Part shown: piece after piece, positions 1 through 10,115 of the stretch
Numbering within the stretch: the stretch's first letter is position 1
Layout: the number at the start of each line of letters is the position of its first letter
DNA from: Flavobacteriaceae bacterium
GTDB taxonomy: Bacteria; Bacteroidota; Bacteroidia; Flavobacteriales; Flavobacteriaceae
Reading direction: 5' to 3'
DNA: 38,167 bases
NCBI GenBank assembly: GCA_002707745.1
Contig: PANU01000087.1
Coordinates: 1 to 38,167 of the forward strand
Translations under genes and position numbers: made by a program
The notes under the pieces: model-generated
The model's input: only the letters and a program-made list of their open reading frames with translations
What the model was told of the DNA's origin: nothing
Database searches by the model: none

Positions 1-40
1 ATCCCAAGTACGAAATCTTGAACAAACATATAAACCCCAT

Positions 41-76
41 CAAGCCCAAAAAAAGGGCTTGAGGTTTTTTCTTTTT
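41..76 (+). terminator. Intrinsic terminator for an upstream + strand gene outside the window
   Basis: CAAGCCC-N7-GGGCTTG stem (41-47/55-61) followed by AGGTTTTTTCTTTTT. Confidence 0.7.
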
Positions 77-124
77 AAAATAGTACTTCGAGCGAGCTCG
101 GTACTATTTTAAAAAGAAAAAACC
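63..124. repeat. Perfect 24-bp inverted repeat lying between two convergent terminators
   Basis: GGTTTTTTCTTTTTAAAATAGTAC (63-86) and its exact reverse complement (101-124), 14-nt spacer. Confidence 0.9.
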
Positions 125-144
125 AGCAACTCACGTTGCTGGTT
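111..144 (-). terminator. Intrinsic terminator of tRNA-Ser (minus strand)
   Basis: AACCAGCAAC-TCAC-GTTGCTGGTT perfect stem (121-130/135-144); on the minus strand it is followed by a T-rich tract. Confidence 0.75.
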
Positions 145-152
145 TACTTTTG

Positions 153-240
153 CAGAGAGGAAGGGATTCGAACCCTCGATACGCTTTTGGCGTATACACA
201 CTTTCCAGGCGTGCGCCTTCGACCACTCGGCCACCTCTCT
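153..240 (-). tRNA. tRNA-Ser (anticodon GGA)
   Basis: Reverse complement AGAGAGGTGGCCGAGTGGTCGAAGGC...CTGGAAA...GGTTCGAATCCCTTCCTCTCT; 7-bp acceptor stem, long variable arm, G discriminator, no encoded CCA. Confidence 0.95.
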
Positions 241-355
241 TTTTAAAACAATGCCAGTAAGCTCATATAAAGTTACCACCACTGACTAATACATTCTTTT
301 CAGGCTGCAAATAACGGCATTTTAAAACTTTCAGAAATGATTTTCACCTTAAAAA

Positions 356-1384
356 TTATGACATTTCTCCACGCAAGGAAGTTTCAAACAGTGTTTTAAA
401 ACTTCCTGGAGAAATCTTTCTTCCCAGTAAATACATTAATTTAGTTAAAGCAGCTTCGGTAGTGCAATCTTTTCCTGAAATTACGCCCATCTTTTTTAAA
501 GCTGTACTGGTTTCATACAATCCCATCGCGATACTTCCTCCAGAACATTGGGTAACATTAACAATTGGAACTCCTCTTTTTATCACTGCTTTTAATGCAG
601 AAGTAAACCACGGTTCTGTAGTTGCATTTCCGCTTCCATACGTTTCTATAACAAGCCCTTTTAAATTTTTATACCCTAATATATGTTCTATAGTAGCCTG
701 GTCTATGCCAGGGAACATTTTTAGCAACATAATACCGCTGGACATCGTGGTATGCGCTATAAATTTTTTTCTTCGGTTGGGAATATACAATGCGGTTGTA
801 TTTACCTGCAAATGCACACCACTTTCTGCAAGGGCAGGATAGTTTAAAGAAGCAAAGGCTTCAAAATGCTCGGCATTAATTTTAGTAGTCCGATTGGCAC
901 GATACAGTTTATACTCAAAATAAAGACACACCTCCGCAATCTTTGGGCGTCCTTTTTCTTGTAAGGCTGCAATTTGTATAGAAGTAATTAAATTTTCCTT
1001 AGCATCTGTTCGCAAATCCCCAATGGGCAATTGAGAACCTGTAAAAATTACAGGTTTACTAAGGTTTTCCAGCATAAAACTTAGTGCAGAAGCCGTATAA
1101 GACATGGTATCGCTTCCATGTAAAACTACAAAGCCGTCAAATTCGTTATAGTTATTTTCAATAAGCTTTGCTATAAGAGCCCAATAGGTTGGGTTCATGT
1201 TGGAACTGTCTATAGGGGCATCAAAACTGGTGGTGTCTATCTTACAATCTAATAATTTTAGTTCCGGAATGTGCTGCAATAATTCATCGAAATTAAAATT
1301 TCGCAAGGCTCCCGTTTCAAAATCTTTAATCATCCCAATCGTTCCGCCTGTGTAAATAAGTAAAATTTTAGGTGTTTCGGTCAT
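356..1384 (-). CDS. ansA: Type I L-asparaginase
   Basis: 342 aa; YTGGTIGM and LHGSDTMSYTASALSFML motifs of the asparaginase family. Confidence 0.93.
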   Translation of the reverse strand: MTETPKILLIYTGGTIGMIKDFETGALRNFNFDELLQHIPELKLLDCKIDTTSFDAPIDSSNMNPTYWALIAKLIENNYNEFDGFVVLHGSDTMSYTASALSFMLENLSKPVIFTGSQLPIGDLRTDAKENLITSIQIAALQEKGRPKIAEVCLYFEYKLYRANRTTKINAEHFEAFASLNYPALAESGVHLQVNTTALYIPNRRKKFIAHTTMSSGIMLLKMFPGIDQATIEHILGYKNLKGLVIETYGSGNATTEPWFTSALKAVIKRGVPIVNVTQCSGGSIAMGLYETSTALKKMGVISGKDCTTEAALTKLMYLLGRKISPGSFKTLFETSLRGEMS

Positions 1385-1399
1385 AGGCTGTTGCTTTTG

Positions 1400-2164
1400 T
1401 TATATACCAAATACTTCTTTAGAATTCCGGGTGGTACTACTAGCTACTTCTTCTTCGGAAATGTTATAAATTTCGGCCACTTTTTTACACACAAGCTCAA
1501 GATAACTACTTTCGTTGCGCTTTCCGCGGAAGGGTACAGGCGAAAGATACGGCGAATCGGTCTCTAGTACAATGTGTTTTATATCAATTTGATTTAAAAA
1601 CTGATCAATCTTTCCGTTTTTAAAAGTTACAACGCCCCCAATCCCTAATTTCATATTAAAACGTATTGCTTTACGGGCCTGTTCCAGAGTTCCTGTAAAA
1701 CAGTGAAAAATCCCGAAGAGCCTGTCATCTTTTTCTGTTTCTAACACTTCAAATATTTCGTCAAAAGCATCACGGCAATGGATTACAATAGGAAGTTTAT
1801 ACTTTTTTGCCAACTGTATTTGTGTTTTAAAAGCTGTTTTCTGAATCTCAAGAGTGCTTTTATCCCAGTATAAATCTATTCCTATTTCACCTACGGCATA
1901 AAAACGTCTTTTTTCAAATTGCTCTTTTACGTGTGTCAATTCATCTTTAAAGTTTTCCTTAACCGAAGTTGGGTGCAATCCCATCATTAAAAATATTTCT
2001 TTAGGAAATTGCTGTTCCAGCGCGTACATGGCCTGGGTAGATTCAGAATCTATAGCGGGAATAAAAAAACGGGACACTCCAGCTTCTCTGGCACGTTGTA
2101 TCATTGTTGTCCTGTCTTCGTTAAAAGCTTCACTGTATAAATGTGTATGGGTATCGGTTAACAT
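1400..2164 (-). CDS. TatD family hydrolase (metal-dependent DNase)
   Basis: 254 aa; MLTDTHTHLYSEAF, GEIGIDLYWD, IHCRDAFDE, FHCFTG, LETDSPYLSP motifs. Confidence 0.93.
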   Translation of the reverse strand: MLTDTHTHLYSEAFNEDRTTMIQRAREAGVSRFFIPAIDSESTQAMYALEQQFPKEIFLMMGLHPTSVKENFKDELTHVKEQFEKRRFYAVGEIGIDLYWDKSTLEIQKTAFKTQIQLAKKYKLPIVIHCRDAFDEIFEVLETEKDDRLFGIFHCFTGTLEQARKAIRFNMKLGIGGVVTFKNGKIDQFLNQIDIKHIVLETDSPYLSPVPFRGKRNESSYLELVCKKVAEIYNISEEEVASSTTRNSKEVFGI

Positions 2165-2177
2165 AGGTGCAAATCTA
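2165..2177 (-). promoter_or_regulatory. Bacteroidota -7 promoter element of tatD, ATG 5 nt downstream
   Basis: Minus strand TAGATTTG (2177-2170) then CACCT then ATG; matches TANNTTTG. Confidence 0.6.
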
Positions 2178-2345
2178 CATATTGAAATGCTTCAAACATT
2201 TTCTTTTCTCTTCAAATTTTATACAATAATTACCTATAAGGGTTATTTTCACTCTTATAGCCTACTTTTTACCTTTAAGGAAATTGACTACACCGCCAAT
2301 AAATTTGAATCACTTCACTTTGCTCCTTATCTTTACCAAAAAAAG

Positions 2346-2786
2346 TTGTCCACCCTACGTACTTTATTAATAGAAACCGGATTTTATAGAATCCCACTTA
2401 CCAAAATTGCCACCGGGCACTATAAGTTTACCGCAAAAATAAATTCTGTTAACGGCTCTTTTATTCTGGATACAGGTGCTTCTACCAGTTGTATTGGGAT
2501 AGACCGTATTTCACACTTTTCACTACTTAATGAAGACAGTGAAATAAAAGCTGCAGGAGCCGGAGCTATTAATATGGAAACTCAAATGGCTCGAAATAAT
2601 ACGTTTTCAGTAAAAAAACTTCAGTTGTCTACTACCAGTTTTGTGCTTTTTGACCTTTCCCATGTGAACGAAGCGCTCGCCCAAGCCGATGAAAAACCCA
2701 TAGATGGTATTATAGGAGCAGATGTCCTTAAAAAATATCGTGCTGTGATAGATTATGGCCGTAATTGCTTCTATTTAAAAAGGTAA
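2346..2786 (+). CDS. Retropepsin-like aspartic protease (clan AA), probable TTG start
   Basis: FILDTGAST and IDGIIGADVL motifs. The ORF runs from 2028, but its first part overlaps tatD antisense and lacks family character; TTG at 2346 gives MSTLRTLLIETGFYRIPL. An in-frame ATG at 2187 is the alternative. Confidence 0.75.
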   Translation: MSTLRTLLIETGFYRIPLTKIATGHYKFTAKINSVNGSFILDTGASTSCIGIDRISHFSLLNEDSEIKAAGAGAINMETQMARNNTFSVKKLQLSTTSFVLFDLSHVNEALAQADEKPIDGIIGADVLKKYRAVIDYGRNCFYLKR

Positions 2787-2832
2787 GCACTTCTCTTCAT
2801 TCTTTTTTAGTACCTTTAGATGTCTTAAACGA

Positions 2833-4842
2833 TTGTACATCTTGAAAAAATATTACGCTTTTATTTTACTATTTTTTCCATTGTGCTTGTTGGCGCAAGA
2901 TATTTTATATTACCAAGCAGTTGCAGACACTACCCAAAACAAACTACTAAAGCTTGAAGCTCTGGATTCGGTTATATCTAAATCTTTCAGAAAAGACAAT
3001 GATACCTTTATTGCCTATAGCCAGGACTACATTGCTCTAGCCAAGGAAATTGATAGTATTGAAGCTGCCGCCCGTAAGGCTATGAACCTTCAATACACAC
3101 TCACCGCTTATAAAAATAATCCCCGTAAGGCTGTTACTATTATAAACAGCGTCTTGTCCGAAAAATATAAAATAAAAGACAGTTTTCTCCTTGGAGGCTT
3201 GTATTTAAAAAGAGGGGGAGCTAATTACAGGTTAGATTTTGAAAAAGCGATAGAAGATTTTGACCTTGCCATAGACAATTTTGGACAAAAAGACTCTGTA
3301 TATGTTGCAGACGCCTACTTATTTAGAGGACAGGTTTACTCTAACCTTGGACAATTTGTTCCTGCTGGTGAAAATTACGACCAGGCCTACAGGTATTTTG
3401 AAGCTTTAAAGGATTACCAATATATGGCGCATGCCCAACAAGGGAATATTACCATGTTTAGTCGAAATGGTTTTTATGAAAAAGCAAAAGAAGAGCGAGA
3501 TAAACTTATTACAAAACTTGAGGCTTTAAACCTCCAAGACTTTATAACCACCGAACTTTACAACCAGGCACTAGATTACCGCAATCAGAATAAGCCACAA
3601 CGTACTATTGACTATTTAAATAAAGCAAGTAACAATATTACTCCTAAAAGTAAAGGTACCGCTATTCATGTTTCAATAATAGCTGCATTGGTTTCTGAAT
3701 ATAGTTACCTTAACCAATATACCCAGGCAACCAAAAATTTAAAACTTCTGGAAGGCCATGCAAGAAATCTGGAACAAGATCAATATGCTAAACTTCCTTA
3801 TTACGATGCCAAAGCAAAATACGCCAACGCATTTGGAGACAGGAATGAAGCTTTGGTGTATGCAAATAAAAAGCTGGAAGCTGCCAAGAAACTTCGGTTT
3901 AAGGAAGAGATTATGGCATCCCATTTATTGCTTTCTGAAATTCAGGAAAATCTAGGCGATTATAAATCAAGTCTCGCTAACAAGAAATTATACTTGGCAA
4001 AAAAAGATTCTTTGTTTAACACCTCTTCGGCAAACTCACTTGCCTATTACCAAACGCTTTACGAGACCGAAAAAAAGGAAAACGAACTCATTTCAAAAAA
4101 TGCCAATATACAATTGTTAGAAAAAGACAACGATGCCTTTAAAAAGTTTATCTTTTTTATAAGTGTTGCGTTGTTGCTTACATTTGGCTTAATATTATTG
4201 TATCGCAACCAGCTTCATTTAAAAAAGAAAAAAACCCTACAGGAAGAATTTAGTCAGGAATTACTGGTCTCTCAGGAACGGGAACGAAAGCGTATTTCCA
4301 AAGACCTTCATGACGGATTAGGACAACAATTATTAGTACTTAAAAACAAACTTATTTCCTTGGGAAATACAGAAGCAAAAGAAATGGTAGATGCCACTAT
4401 TGAAGAAGTTCGTACAATTTCCAGAGATCTGCATCCCTTTCAGTTACAGGAATTAGGAATTACAAAGGCTATTGAACACACCATTACCCAAATAGATGAA
4501 AATACCACACTGTTTATTTCTTCGGAAATAGAAAATATTGATAATTTGTTTACGCCAGAACAAGAAGTAAACATTTATAGAATTGTTCAGGAAAGCTTGA
4601 GCAACACTTTAAAACACGCCAATGCCGAAGCCAGTAAAGTTTCAGTAAAAAAATTGGCCGATAAAGTAGTTATTTCAATACGGGATAATGGGAAAGGATT
4701 TGAATTCACCGAAAAATTAAAGAATATTAAAACCCTTGGCTTAAAAACCCTTATGGAACGCACCAGATTTTTAAATGGCCAGATGAAGGTACAGTCTAAA
4801 AAAACAGACGGTACGTTGTTAGAGTTTAAATTCCCTTATTAA
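2833..4842 (+). CDS. TPR-containing sensor histidine kinase (HisKA_3/HATPase, NarX/LiaS type)
   Basis: Signal peptide, TPR-like repeats, TM segment near aa 436-458, SQERERKRISKDLHDGLGQQL H-box, DNGKGFEF N-box. Start uncertain (TTG 2833 or TTG 2842). Confidence 0.9.
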   Translation: MYILKKYYAFILLFFPLCLLAQDILYYQAVADTTQNKLLKLEALDSVISKSFRKDNDTFIAYSQDYIALAKEIDSIEAAARKAMNLQYTLTAYKNNPRKAVTIINSVLSEKYKIKDSFLLGGLYLKRGGANYRLDFEKAIEDFDLAIDNFGQKDSVYVADAYLFRGQVYSNLGQFVPAGENYDQAYRYFEALKDYQYMAHAQQGNITMFSRNGFYEKAKEERDKLITKLEALNLQDFITTELYNQALDYRNQNKPQRTIDYLNKASNNITPKSKGTAIHVSIIAALVSEYSYLNQYTQATKNLKLLEGHARNLEQDQYAKLPYYDAKAKYANAFGDRNEALVYANKKLEAAKKLRFKEEIMASHLLLSEIQENLGDYKSSLANKKLYLAKKDSLFNTSSANSLAYYQTLYETEKKENELISKNANIQLLEKDNDAFKKFIFFISVALLLTFGLILLYRNQLHLKKKKTLQEEFSQELLVSQERERKRISKDLHDGLGQQLLVLKNKLISLGNTEAKEMVDATIEEVRTISRDLHPFQLQELGITKAIEHTITQIDENTTLFISSEIENIDNLFTPEQEVNIYRIVQESLSNTLKHANAEASKVSVKKLADKVVISIRDNGKGFEFTEKLKNIKTLGLKTLMERTRFLNGQMKVQSKKTDGTLLEFKFPY

Positions 4843-5474
4843 TGGAAAAACCCACAATTATAACAGCAGATGACCACCCCCTTTTACTAAAAGGGCTAAA
4901 TGATTTTTTGCTGGAGCGGGGTTATAATATTATTGGAAGTGGTTGTAACGGACAAGAAGCTTATGATCTTATTATTAAAGAAAATCCTAATATTGCCATT
5001 TTAGACATTCAAATGCCATACCTCTCCGGAATTGAAATTGCTGAAAAATGTAAAACAGATTGCAGGGAAACAAAAATAATACTTATTACTCTTCACAAAG
5101 AAAGAGAACTGTTTGAGCAAGCTAAAGAGTTAAACATTTTTGGTTACATTTTAAAAGAATTTGCACTGGAAGAAATTGAAAATTGCCTGCAAACTGTTAG
5201 TAAGGGTGATTATTATTTTAGCCCTAAAATTTCAAATAAACTTGAAAACAATAGTATAGACACTACTATATTAGATAGCTTAACACCTTCCGAAAGAAAA
5301 ATATTAAAGCTTATTGGTGAAGACAAAACCAACAAGGAAATAGCTTCCCTCCTCTTTATTTCGTATCGTACAGTAGAAAAACACCGAAGCAATATTATAA
5401 CTAAGTTACAACTGGAACATAAAACCAATAGTTTGCTTATCTGGGCAAAGGAAAATCATTCAAAACTCACCTAA
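4842..5474 (+). CDS. Response regulator, NarL/LuxR family
   Basis: REC domain (ADDHPLLLKGL, AILDIQMPYLSG) plus LuxR HTH (LTPSERKILKLIGEDKTNKEIASLLFISYRTVEKHRSNI); 1-bp overlap with the kinase gene. Confidence 0.95.
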   Translation: MEKPTIITADDHPLLLKGLNDFLLERGYNIIGSGCNGQEAYDLIIKENPNIAILDIQMPYLSGIEIAEKCKTDCRETKIILITLHKERELFEQAKELNIFGYILKEFALEEIENCLQTVSKGDYYFSPKISNKLENNSIDTTILDSLTPSERKILKLIGEDKTNKEIASLLFISYRTVEKHRSNIITKLQLEHKTNSLLIWAKENHSKLT

Positions 5475-5633
5475 GCAAGTATACCAGAACAAACCCTGAA
5501 AGGCTTTACTTTTAAAAAAATAACAGATACTTAAAAGCTTTACGCATCTAAAACACATATTAATCAACATGTTACAAAAAATTACGTGTAAATACGTATT
5601 GTTTTGGTTTCAGATTTTTCCCACTTTTACAGT

Positions 5634-5768
5634 ATGGAAAATATAATAAAAACACCCGTGGCTAAAAAGAAACTAACATTACGACAAAAAATCACAATGA
5701 TCTTCTTAACCTCATGTGTTGTTTTTGTTGTTCTGTTAAATATTGTAAGTCTCATTTTAGCAATATAA
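5634..5768 (+). CDS. Putative 44-aa single-pass membrane microprotein
   Basis: ATG-TAA ORF MENIIKTPVAKKKLTLRQKITMIFLTSCVVFVVLLNIVSLILAI, basic N-terminus plus one TM helix, followed by a strong terminator; below the ORF track's length cutoff. Confidence 0.45.
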   Translation: MENIIKTPVAKKKLTLRQKITMIFLTSCVVFVVLLNIVSLILAI

Positions 5769-5797
5769 TACTACCTTTTTCAACTAGCTATCAATTT

Positions 5798-5826
5798 AAA
5801 AACCCAGCCAATTGGCTGGGTTTTTT
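5798..5826. terminator. Bidirectional intrinsic terminator
   Basis: AAAACCCAGCCAATTGGCTGGGTTTTTT. Confidence 0.85.
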
Positions 5827-5852
5827 AGTACCTGTCTTTTTTTGTAAGCAAT

Positions 5853-7163
5853 TTATAACTCTAATGCTTTTTTAATATCATTATCCATTAACAAATCTTC
5901 CGGACTTTCCAGTGCTTCTTTTACAGCTACCAAGAAACCAACCGATTCTTTTCCATCTATAATCCTGTGGTCGTAAGAAAGAGCTACGTACATAATTGGC
6001 GCAATAGTTACACCTCCATCTTTAGCGATAGGGCGTTCTACAATATTATGCATTCCCAAAATACCAGATTGCGGTGGATTAATAATTGGTGTGCTCAGCA
6101 TACTTCCAAAAACACCCCCATTAGAAATAGTAAAGGTTCCTCCGGTCATTTCGTCCACGGTAATTTTTCCATCACGAGCACGCAATGCCAAACGTTTTAC
6201 TTCACTTTCTACACCTCTAAAACTTAAATTTTCAGCATTACGTATTACGGGTACCATTAATCCTTTTGGCCCGGAAACAGCTATAGATATGTCTTTATAA
6301 TCGAACGTTAACATTTCCTTGCCGTCTATCATACTGTTTACGGCTGGGTACATTTCTAAAGCTCTTACAACTGCCAGTGTAAAAAACGACATAAAGCCAA
6401 GGCTTACCCCATGCTTTTCTTTAAAAGTTTCTTTGTATTCTTTTCTTAAGTCGAAAATTGCCGTCATATCTACCTCATTAAAGGTAGTTAACATGGCTGT
6501 TGTATTTTTAGCTTCTACCAGTCGTTCTGCTACTTTACGACGTAACATAGAAAGCTTAGTGCGGGAAGTACCTCTATCGCCGGTACCTGGTGTACCCATA
6601 GAAGGGGTTGCGTTTTCTGCATCGCTTTTGGTAATTCTACCGTCACGACCTGAACCCTTGACGTCTTTGGCATCTACTCCCTTTTCTGACAATATTTTTT
6701 TTGCTGAAGGAGAAGGTGTTCCTGTTGCATAGGTTTTGCCAGCATCTTGTTCTTGTCTTTGGGTAGAACCCTTTGATGGTTTTTGATCTAATTCTTCAGC
6801 TTTTTTGCCTGTATCCTTGTTTTTAGCATCCTGTTTATCCAAATCTGGGGCTGCATTTTCACCTCCAGATTCGTCACCTGGGTCATCGTAGGTTCTTGTC
6901 GACTCGTCTCCCCCGCCTGGTTTTTCAGCTTCGGTATCGATTAAACAAACTACTTCTCCTACCCCAACTGCATCACCTTCTTCGGCTTTAAGGGTAATAA
7001 TTCCACTGGCTTCTGCGGGAAGTTCCAGGGTAGCTTTATCGCTATCTACTTCGGCGATTGCCTGGTCCTTTTCAACCCAATCGCCATCTTCTACGAGCCA
7101 TTGCGCTATTTCAACTTCGGTGATGGACTCTCCCGGTGAAGGGACTTTCATTTCTAATGCCAT
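5853..7163 (-). CDS. odhB: 2-oxoglutarate dehydrogenase E2, dihydrolipoyllysine succinyltransferase
   Basis: N-terminal lipoyl domain ([14 protein letters not shown]), E3-binding domain ([15 protein letters not shown]), catalytic [12 protein letters not shown]. Confidence 0.96.
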   Translation of the reverse strand: MALEMKVPSPGESITEVEIAQWLVEDGDWVEKDQAIAEVDSDKATLELPAEASGIITLKAEEGDAVGVGEVVCLIDTEAEKPGGGDESTRTYDDPGDESGGENAAPDLDKQDAKNKDTGKKAEELDQKPSKGSTQRQEQDAGKTYATGTPSPSAKKILSEKGVDAKDVKGSGRDGRITKSDAENATPSMGTPGTGDRGTSRTKLSMLRRKVAERLVEAKNTTAMLTTFNEVDMTAIFDLRKEYKETFKEKHGVSLGFMSFFTLAVVRALEMYPAVNSMIDGKEMLTFDYKDISIAVSGPKGLMVPVIRNAENLSFRGVESEVKRLALRARDGKITVDEMTGGTFTISNGGVFGSMLSTPIINPPQSGILGMHNIVERPIAKDGGVTIAPIMYVALSYDHRIIDGKESVGFLVAVKEALESPEDLLMDNDIKKALEL

Positions 7164-7247
7164 ACTAAATTATTTATTTCATTCCCTCGAAGGAGGGAAT
7201 CTATTATCTATTTCTATTCTTGTCTTAAATCAAAAATTATGAAAAAA

Positions 7248-10001
7248 CTATTTCATTTCCTTATCAAAAACGCTTTCAATCACTTTTAAATGTCTTGCTT
7301 TACTACGAACACTGCTTCCAGCTGCTGGCGCGGCGTACATTTTTCGGCTACATACGCGCCATGTTCTGGTGTCTTCATAATGAAGCAATAAATGTGAGTA
7401 GGCGCCCATATTACGGGGCTCTTCCTGTGCCCACACAATATCGTCTGCATTTTTATATTTTTTGATAATGGCTTTCATTTCTTCAATAGGTAGTGGGAAC
7501 AACTGCTCCACACGTACCAAAGCTACATCGTCCCGTTTGTCTTCTTCTTTCTTCTCCAGCAAATCATAATAAAACTTCCCGGTTAAAAATACGAGACTTT
7601 TTACTTTTGCTGCTTTTGCATCGGGGTCGTCTAGCACCATATTAAAACTACCCTGAGCCATTTCTTCTTTAGTAGATAGTACTTTTGGGTGACGCAACAA
7701 ACTTTTAGGGGTAAATACAATTAAGGGTTTACGATAGTTTACCTTTAGTTGTCTTCGCAACAGATGAAATAGCTGTGCTGGCGTAGTAACGTCGGCCACA
7801 AACATATTGTCCTTGGCACATAATTGCAGGTAACGCTCCATTCTTGCTGAAGAATGTTCTGCTCCTTGCCCTTCGTACCCGTGTGGCAATAACATAACCA
7901 ATCCATTTTGCAGCTTCCATTTGTCTTCGGCAGCCGAGATATATTGATCTATCATAATCTGGGCTCCATTACTAAAATCTCCAAATTGCGCCTCCCAGAT
8001 GGTAAGTGTAATAGGACTTGCCATAGCATATCCATAATCAAAACCAACTACTCCGTATTCTGAAAGTAATGAATTATAGATAAAGAAATTTGCCTGTTCT
8101 CCTTTTAACTGGTTCAGCAACACTATTTCCTCTTCGCTTTCTTCTACTTTTACTACGGCATGGCGGTGGCTAAAGGTACCACGCTCTACGTCCTGCCCAC
8201 TTATTCGTACGTCATGACCCTCTTTTAGCAACGAACCATACGCAAGTAATTCGCCCATGGCCCAATCCAGCTTATTGTCCTCAAAATACATGGTTTTTCT
8301 TGCCTCAATTAATTTTGAAATTTTACGTAAAAACTTCTTGTCTTTTGGTAATTGTGTAATTACTTCGGCTATTTCGGTAAGCTTCTCCAGGTCGAAGGAC
8401 GTATCGGCCGTTTCCATCATTTTGTCTTCTTCGGCTTGCTCGTACCCTTCCCATTCATCCTGCATAAAAGCAGTAATTCTTGTTTTTTCTTCTTTACGGG
8501 AATCTTCCAGATTTTCTTCCAGCTTGTCTTTATATTCCTGCTCTAAATTTTTAGTATATTCTTTTTCAATAACCCCTTCTTTAAAAAGCTTTTCCGCATA
8601 AATATCACGGGGGTTGCTGTGTTTACTAATAGCTTTGTATAGTTTGGGCTGCGTAAAGCGAGGTTCGTCTCCTTCGTTGTGTCCGTATTTTCTGTATCCT
8701 AATAAATCTATAAAGACATCACGACCAAATTTCATACGGAAATGCAATGCAAATTCCATAGCGTGCACCACGGCTTCCACATCGTCTGCATTTACATGCA
8801 AAACCGGCGACAAGGTTACTTTTGCCACATCGGTACAATAGGTTGAAGAACGACCGTCTAAATAATTGGTAGTAAAACCAACCTGGTTATTTACTACAAT
8901 ATGGATAGTTCCTCCTGTTTTATACCCCTCTAATTGTGCCATTTGTACAATTTCGTACACCAAGCCTTGTCCTGCAATAGCAGCATCTCCGTGTACTACA
9001 ATAGGCAAAACAGCTTTTGGATTTTCTTTGTGGTGGTCGTCTTGTTTGGCACGGGCAATTCCTTGTACCACCGCACCAACTGTTTCCAAGTGAGACGGGT
9101 TAGGGGCTATATTCAGATTTATTTCATGACCAGAATCTGTATTTCGCATAGAAGTCCATCCCAGGTGATATTTTACGTCGCCATCAAAAATATCCTCTGC
9201 GTAATCTTTTCCGTCAAATTCGCTAAAAATATCCTTAGCACTTTTTCCGAAGATATTGGTCAACGTACTTAAACGACCCCGGTGTGCCATTCCCATTACA
9301 AATTCTTTTACACCGTGAGATGCGGCATCTTCAATTAAAGAATCGAGCGCAGGAATTAAACTTTCTCCACCTTCCAGCGAGAATCGTTTTTGACCTACGT
9401 ATTTTGTATGTAAGAAATTTTCGAACGAAACGGCTTCGTTCAACTTCTTTAAGATTTGTTTCTTTTTTTCTGCTGAAAATTTAGGCTGATTGTCATTTAC
9501 ATTCAGCTTTTTTTGTATCCATTCAATCTCTTCAGGCTTGCGAATGTACATGTACTCAATCCCAATACTATCGCAATAAATATTGTTTAAGTGTTTAAGG
9601 ATATCTTCCAGATTACTTGGACCCATTCCCAAAACTTCACCTGCTTTAAAGGTTGTTTGCAGGTCATCTTTGGAAAGACCAAAGTTTTCAATATCCAGGG
9701 TTGGCTCATATTTTCTACGTTCCCGAACCGGGTTGGTTTTAGTAAATAAATGCCCGCGGGTACGGTAGCCGTCAATAAGTTTAATTACCTGAAACTCTTT
9801 TAAAACCGCTTCGGTAACTACAGCACCATCGGGAGCTTCTATACCAAGCCCTTCCAGCGAACCGCTTTCTATCCCAAAGTCGAAACCTTGGAAAAAAGCG
9901 CGCCAGCTAGCCTCAATGCTATCTGGAAATTGTAAATATTTATCGTAGAGATCTGCGATTTGCGCAGGGTGAACTGCATTTAAGAAAGAATATTTATCCA
10001 T
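7248..10001 (-). CDS. sucA: 2-oxoglutarate dehydrogenase E1 component
   Basis: Start trimmed to MDKYSFLNAVHPAQIADLYDKY (ATG at 10001); E1 thiamine-PP motifs GMAHRGRLSTLTNIFGK and HGDAAIAGQG. Confidence 0.95.
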   Translation of the reverse strand: MDKYSFLNAVHPAQIADLYDKYLQFPDSIEASWRAFFQGFDFGIESGSLEGLGIEAPDGAVVTEAVLKEFQVIKLIDGYRTRGHLFTKTNPVRERRKYEPTLDIENFGLSKDDLQTTFKAGEVLGMGPSNLEDILKHLNNIYCDSIGIEYMYIRKPEEIEWIQKKLNVNDNQPKFSAEKKKQILKKLNEAVSFENFLHTKYVGQKRFSLEGGESLIPALDSLIEDAASHGVKEFVMGMAHRGRLSTLTNIFGKSAKDIFSEFDGKDYAEDIFDGDVKYHLGWTSMRNTDSGHEINLNIAPNPSHLETVGAVVQGIARAKQDDHHKENPKAVLPIVVHGDAAIAGQGLVYEIVQMAQLEGYKTGGTIHIVVNNQVGFTTNYLDGRSSTYCTDVAKVTLSPVLHVNADDVEAVVHAMEFALHFRMKFGRDVFIDLLGYRKYGHNEGDEPRFTQPKLYKAISKHSNPRDIYAEKLFKEGVIEKEYTKNLEQEYKDKLEENLEDSRKEEKTRITAFMQDEWEGYEQAEEDKMMETADTSFDLEKLTEIAEVITQLPKDKKFLRKISKLIEARKTMYFEDNKLDWAMGELLAYGSLLKEGHDVRISGQDVERGTFSHRHAVVKVEESEEEIVLLNQLKGEQANFFIYNSLLSEYGVVGFDYGYAMASPITLTIWEAQFGDFSNGAQIMIDQYISAAEDKWKLQNGLVMLLPHGYEGQGAEHSSARMERYLQLCAKDNMFVADVTTPAQLFHLLRRQLKVNYRKPLIVFTPKSLLRHPKVLSTKEEMAQGSFNMVLDDPDAKAAKVKSLVFLTGKFYYDLLEKKEEDKRDDVALVRVEQLFPLPIEEMKAIIKKYKNADDIVWAQEEPRNMGAYSHLLLHYEDTRTWRVCSRKMYAAPAAGSSVRSKARHLKVIESVFDKEMK

Positions 10002-10115
10002 AGTTGGATGCTTCAGCGTGTTGTTTAGATAAAACGGTACAAAAATACAATAATTCAACAAACCAACACATTGGCTTTTTGTATATTTATAAAACCAAAT
10101 CCTAAAATTTTCCTA

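Noticed and set aside
1-25. ATCCCAAGTACGAAATC at the left edge looks like the 3' end of a tRNA or a short CDS tail
   Set aside because: Too short to confirm; the implied acceptor stem would begin with an unusual T and the 5' half is outside the window.
87-106. CGAGCTCGGTAC resembles a plasmid multiple cloning site (SacI-KpnI)
   Set aside because: The match is only about 12 bp and is explained by the surrounding perfect inverted repeat.
462-842. 126-aa + strand ORF
   Set aside because: Antisense to ansA, no family character; a shadow ORF.
8257-9484. Several + strand ORFs of 64-114 aa
   Set aside because: All antisense inside sucA, Ser/Cys-rich and low-complexity; shadow ORFs.
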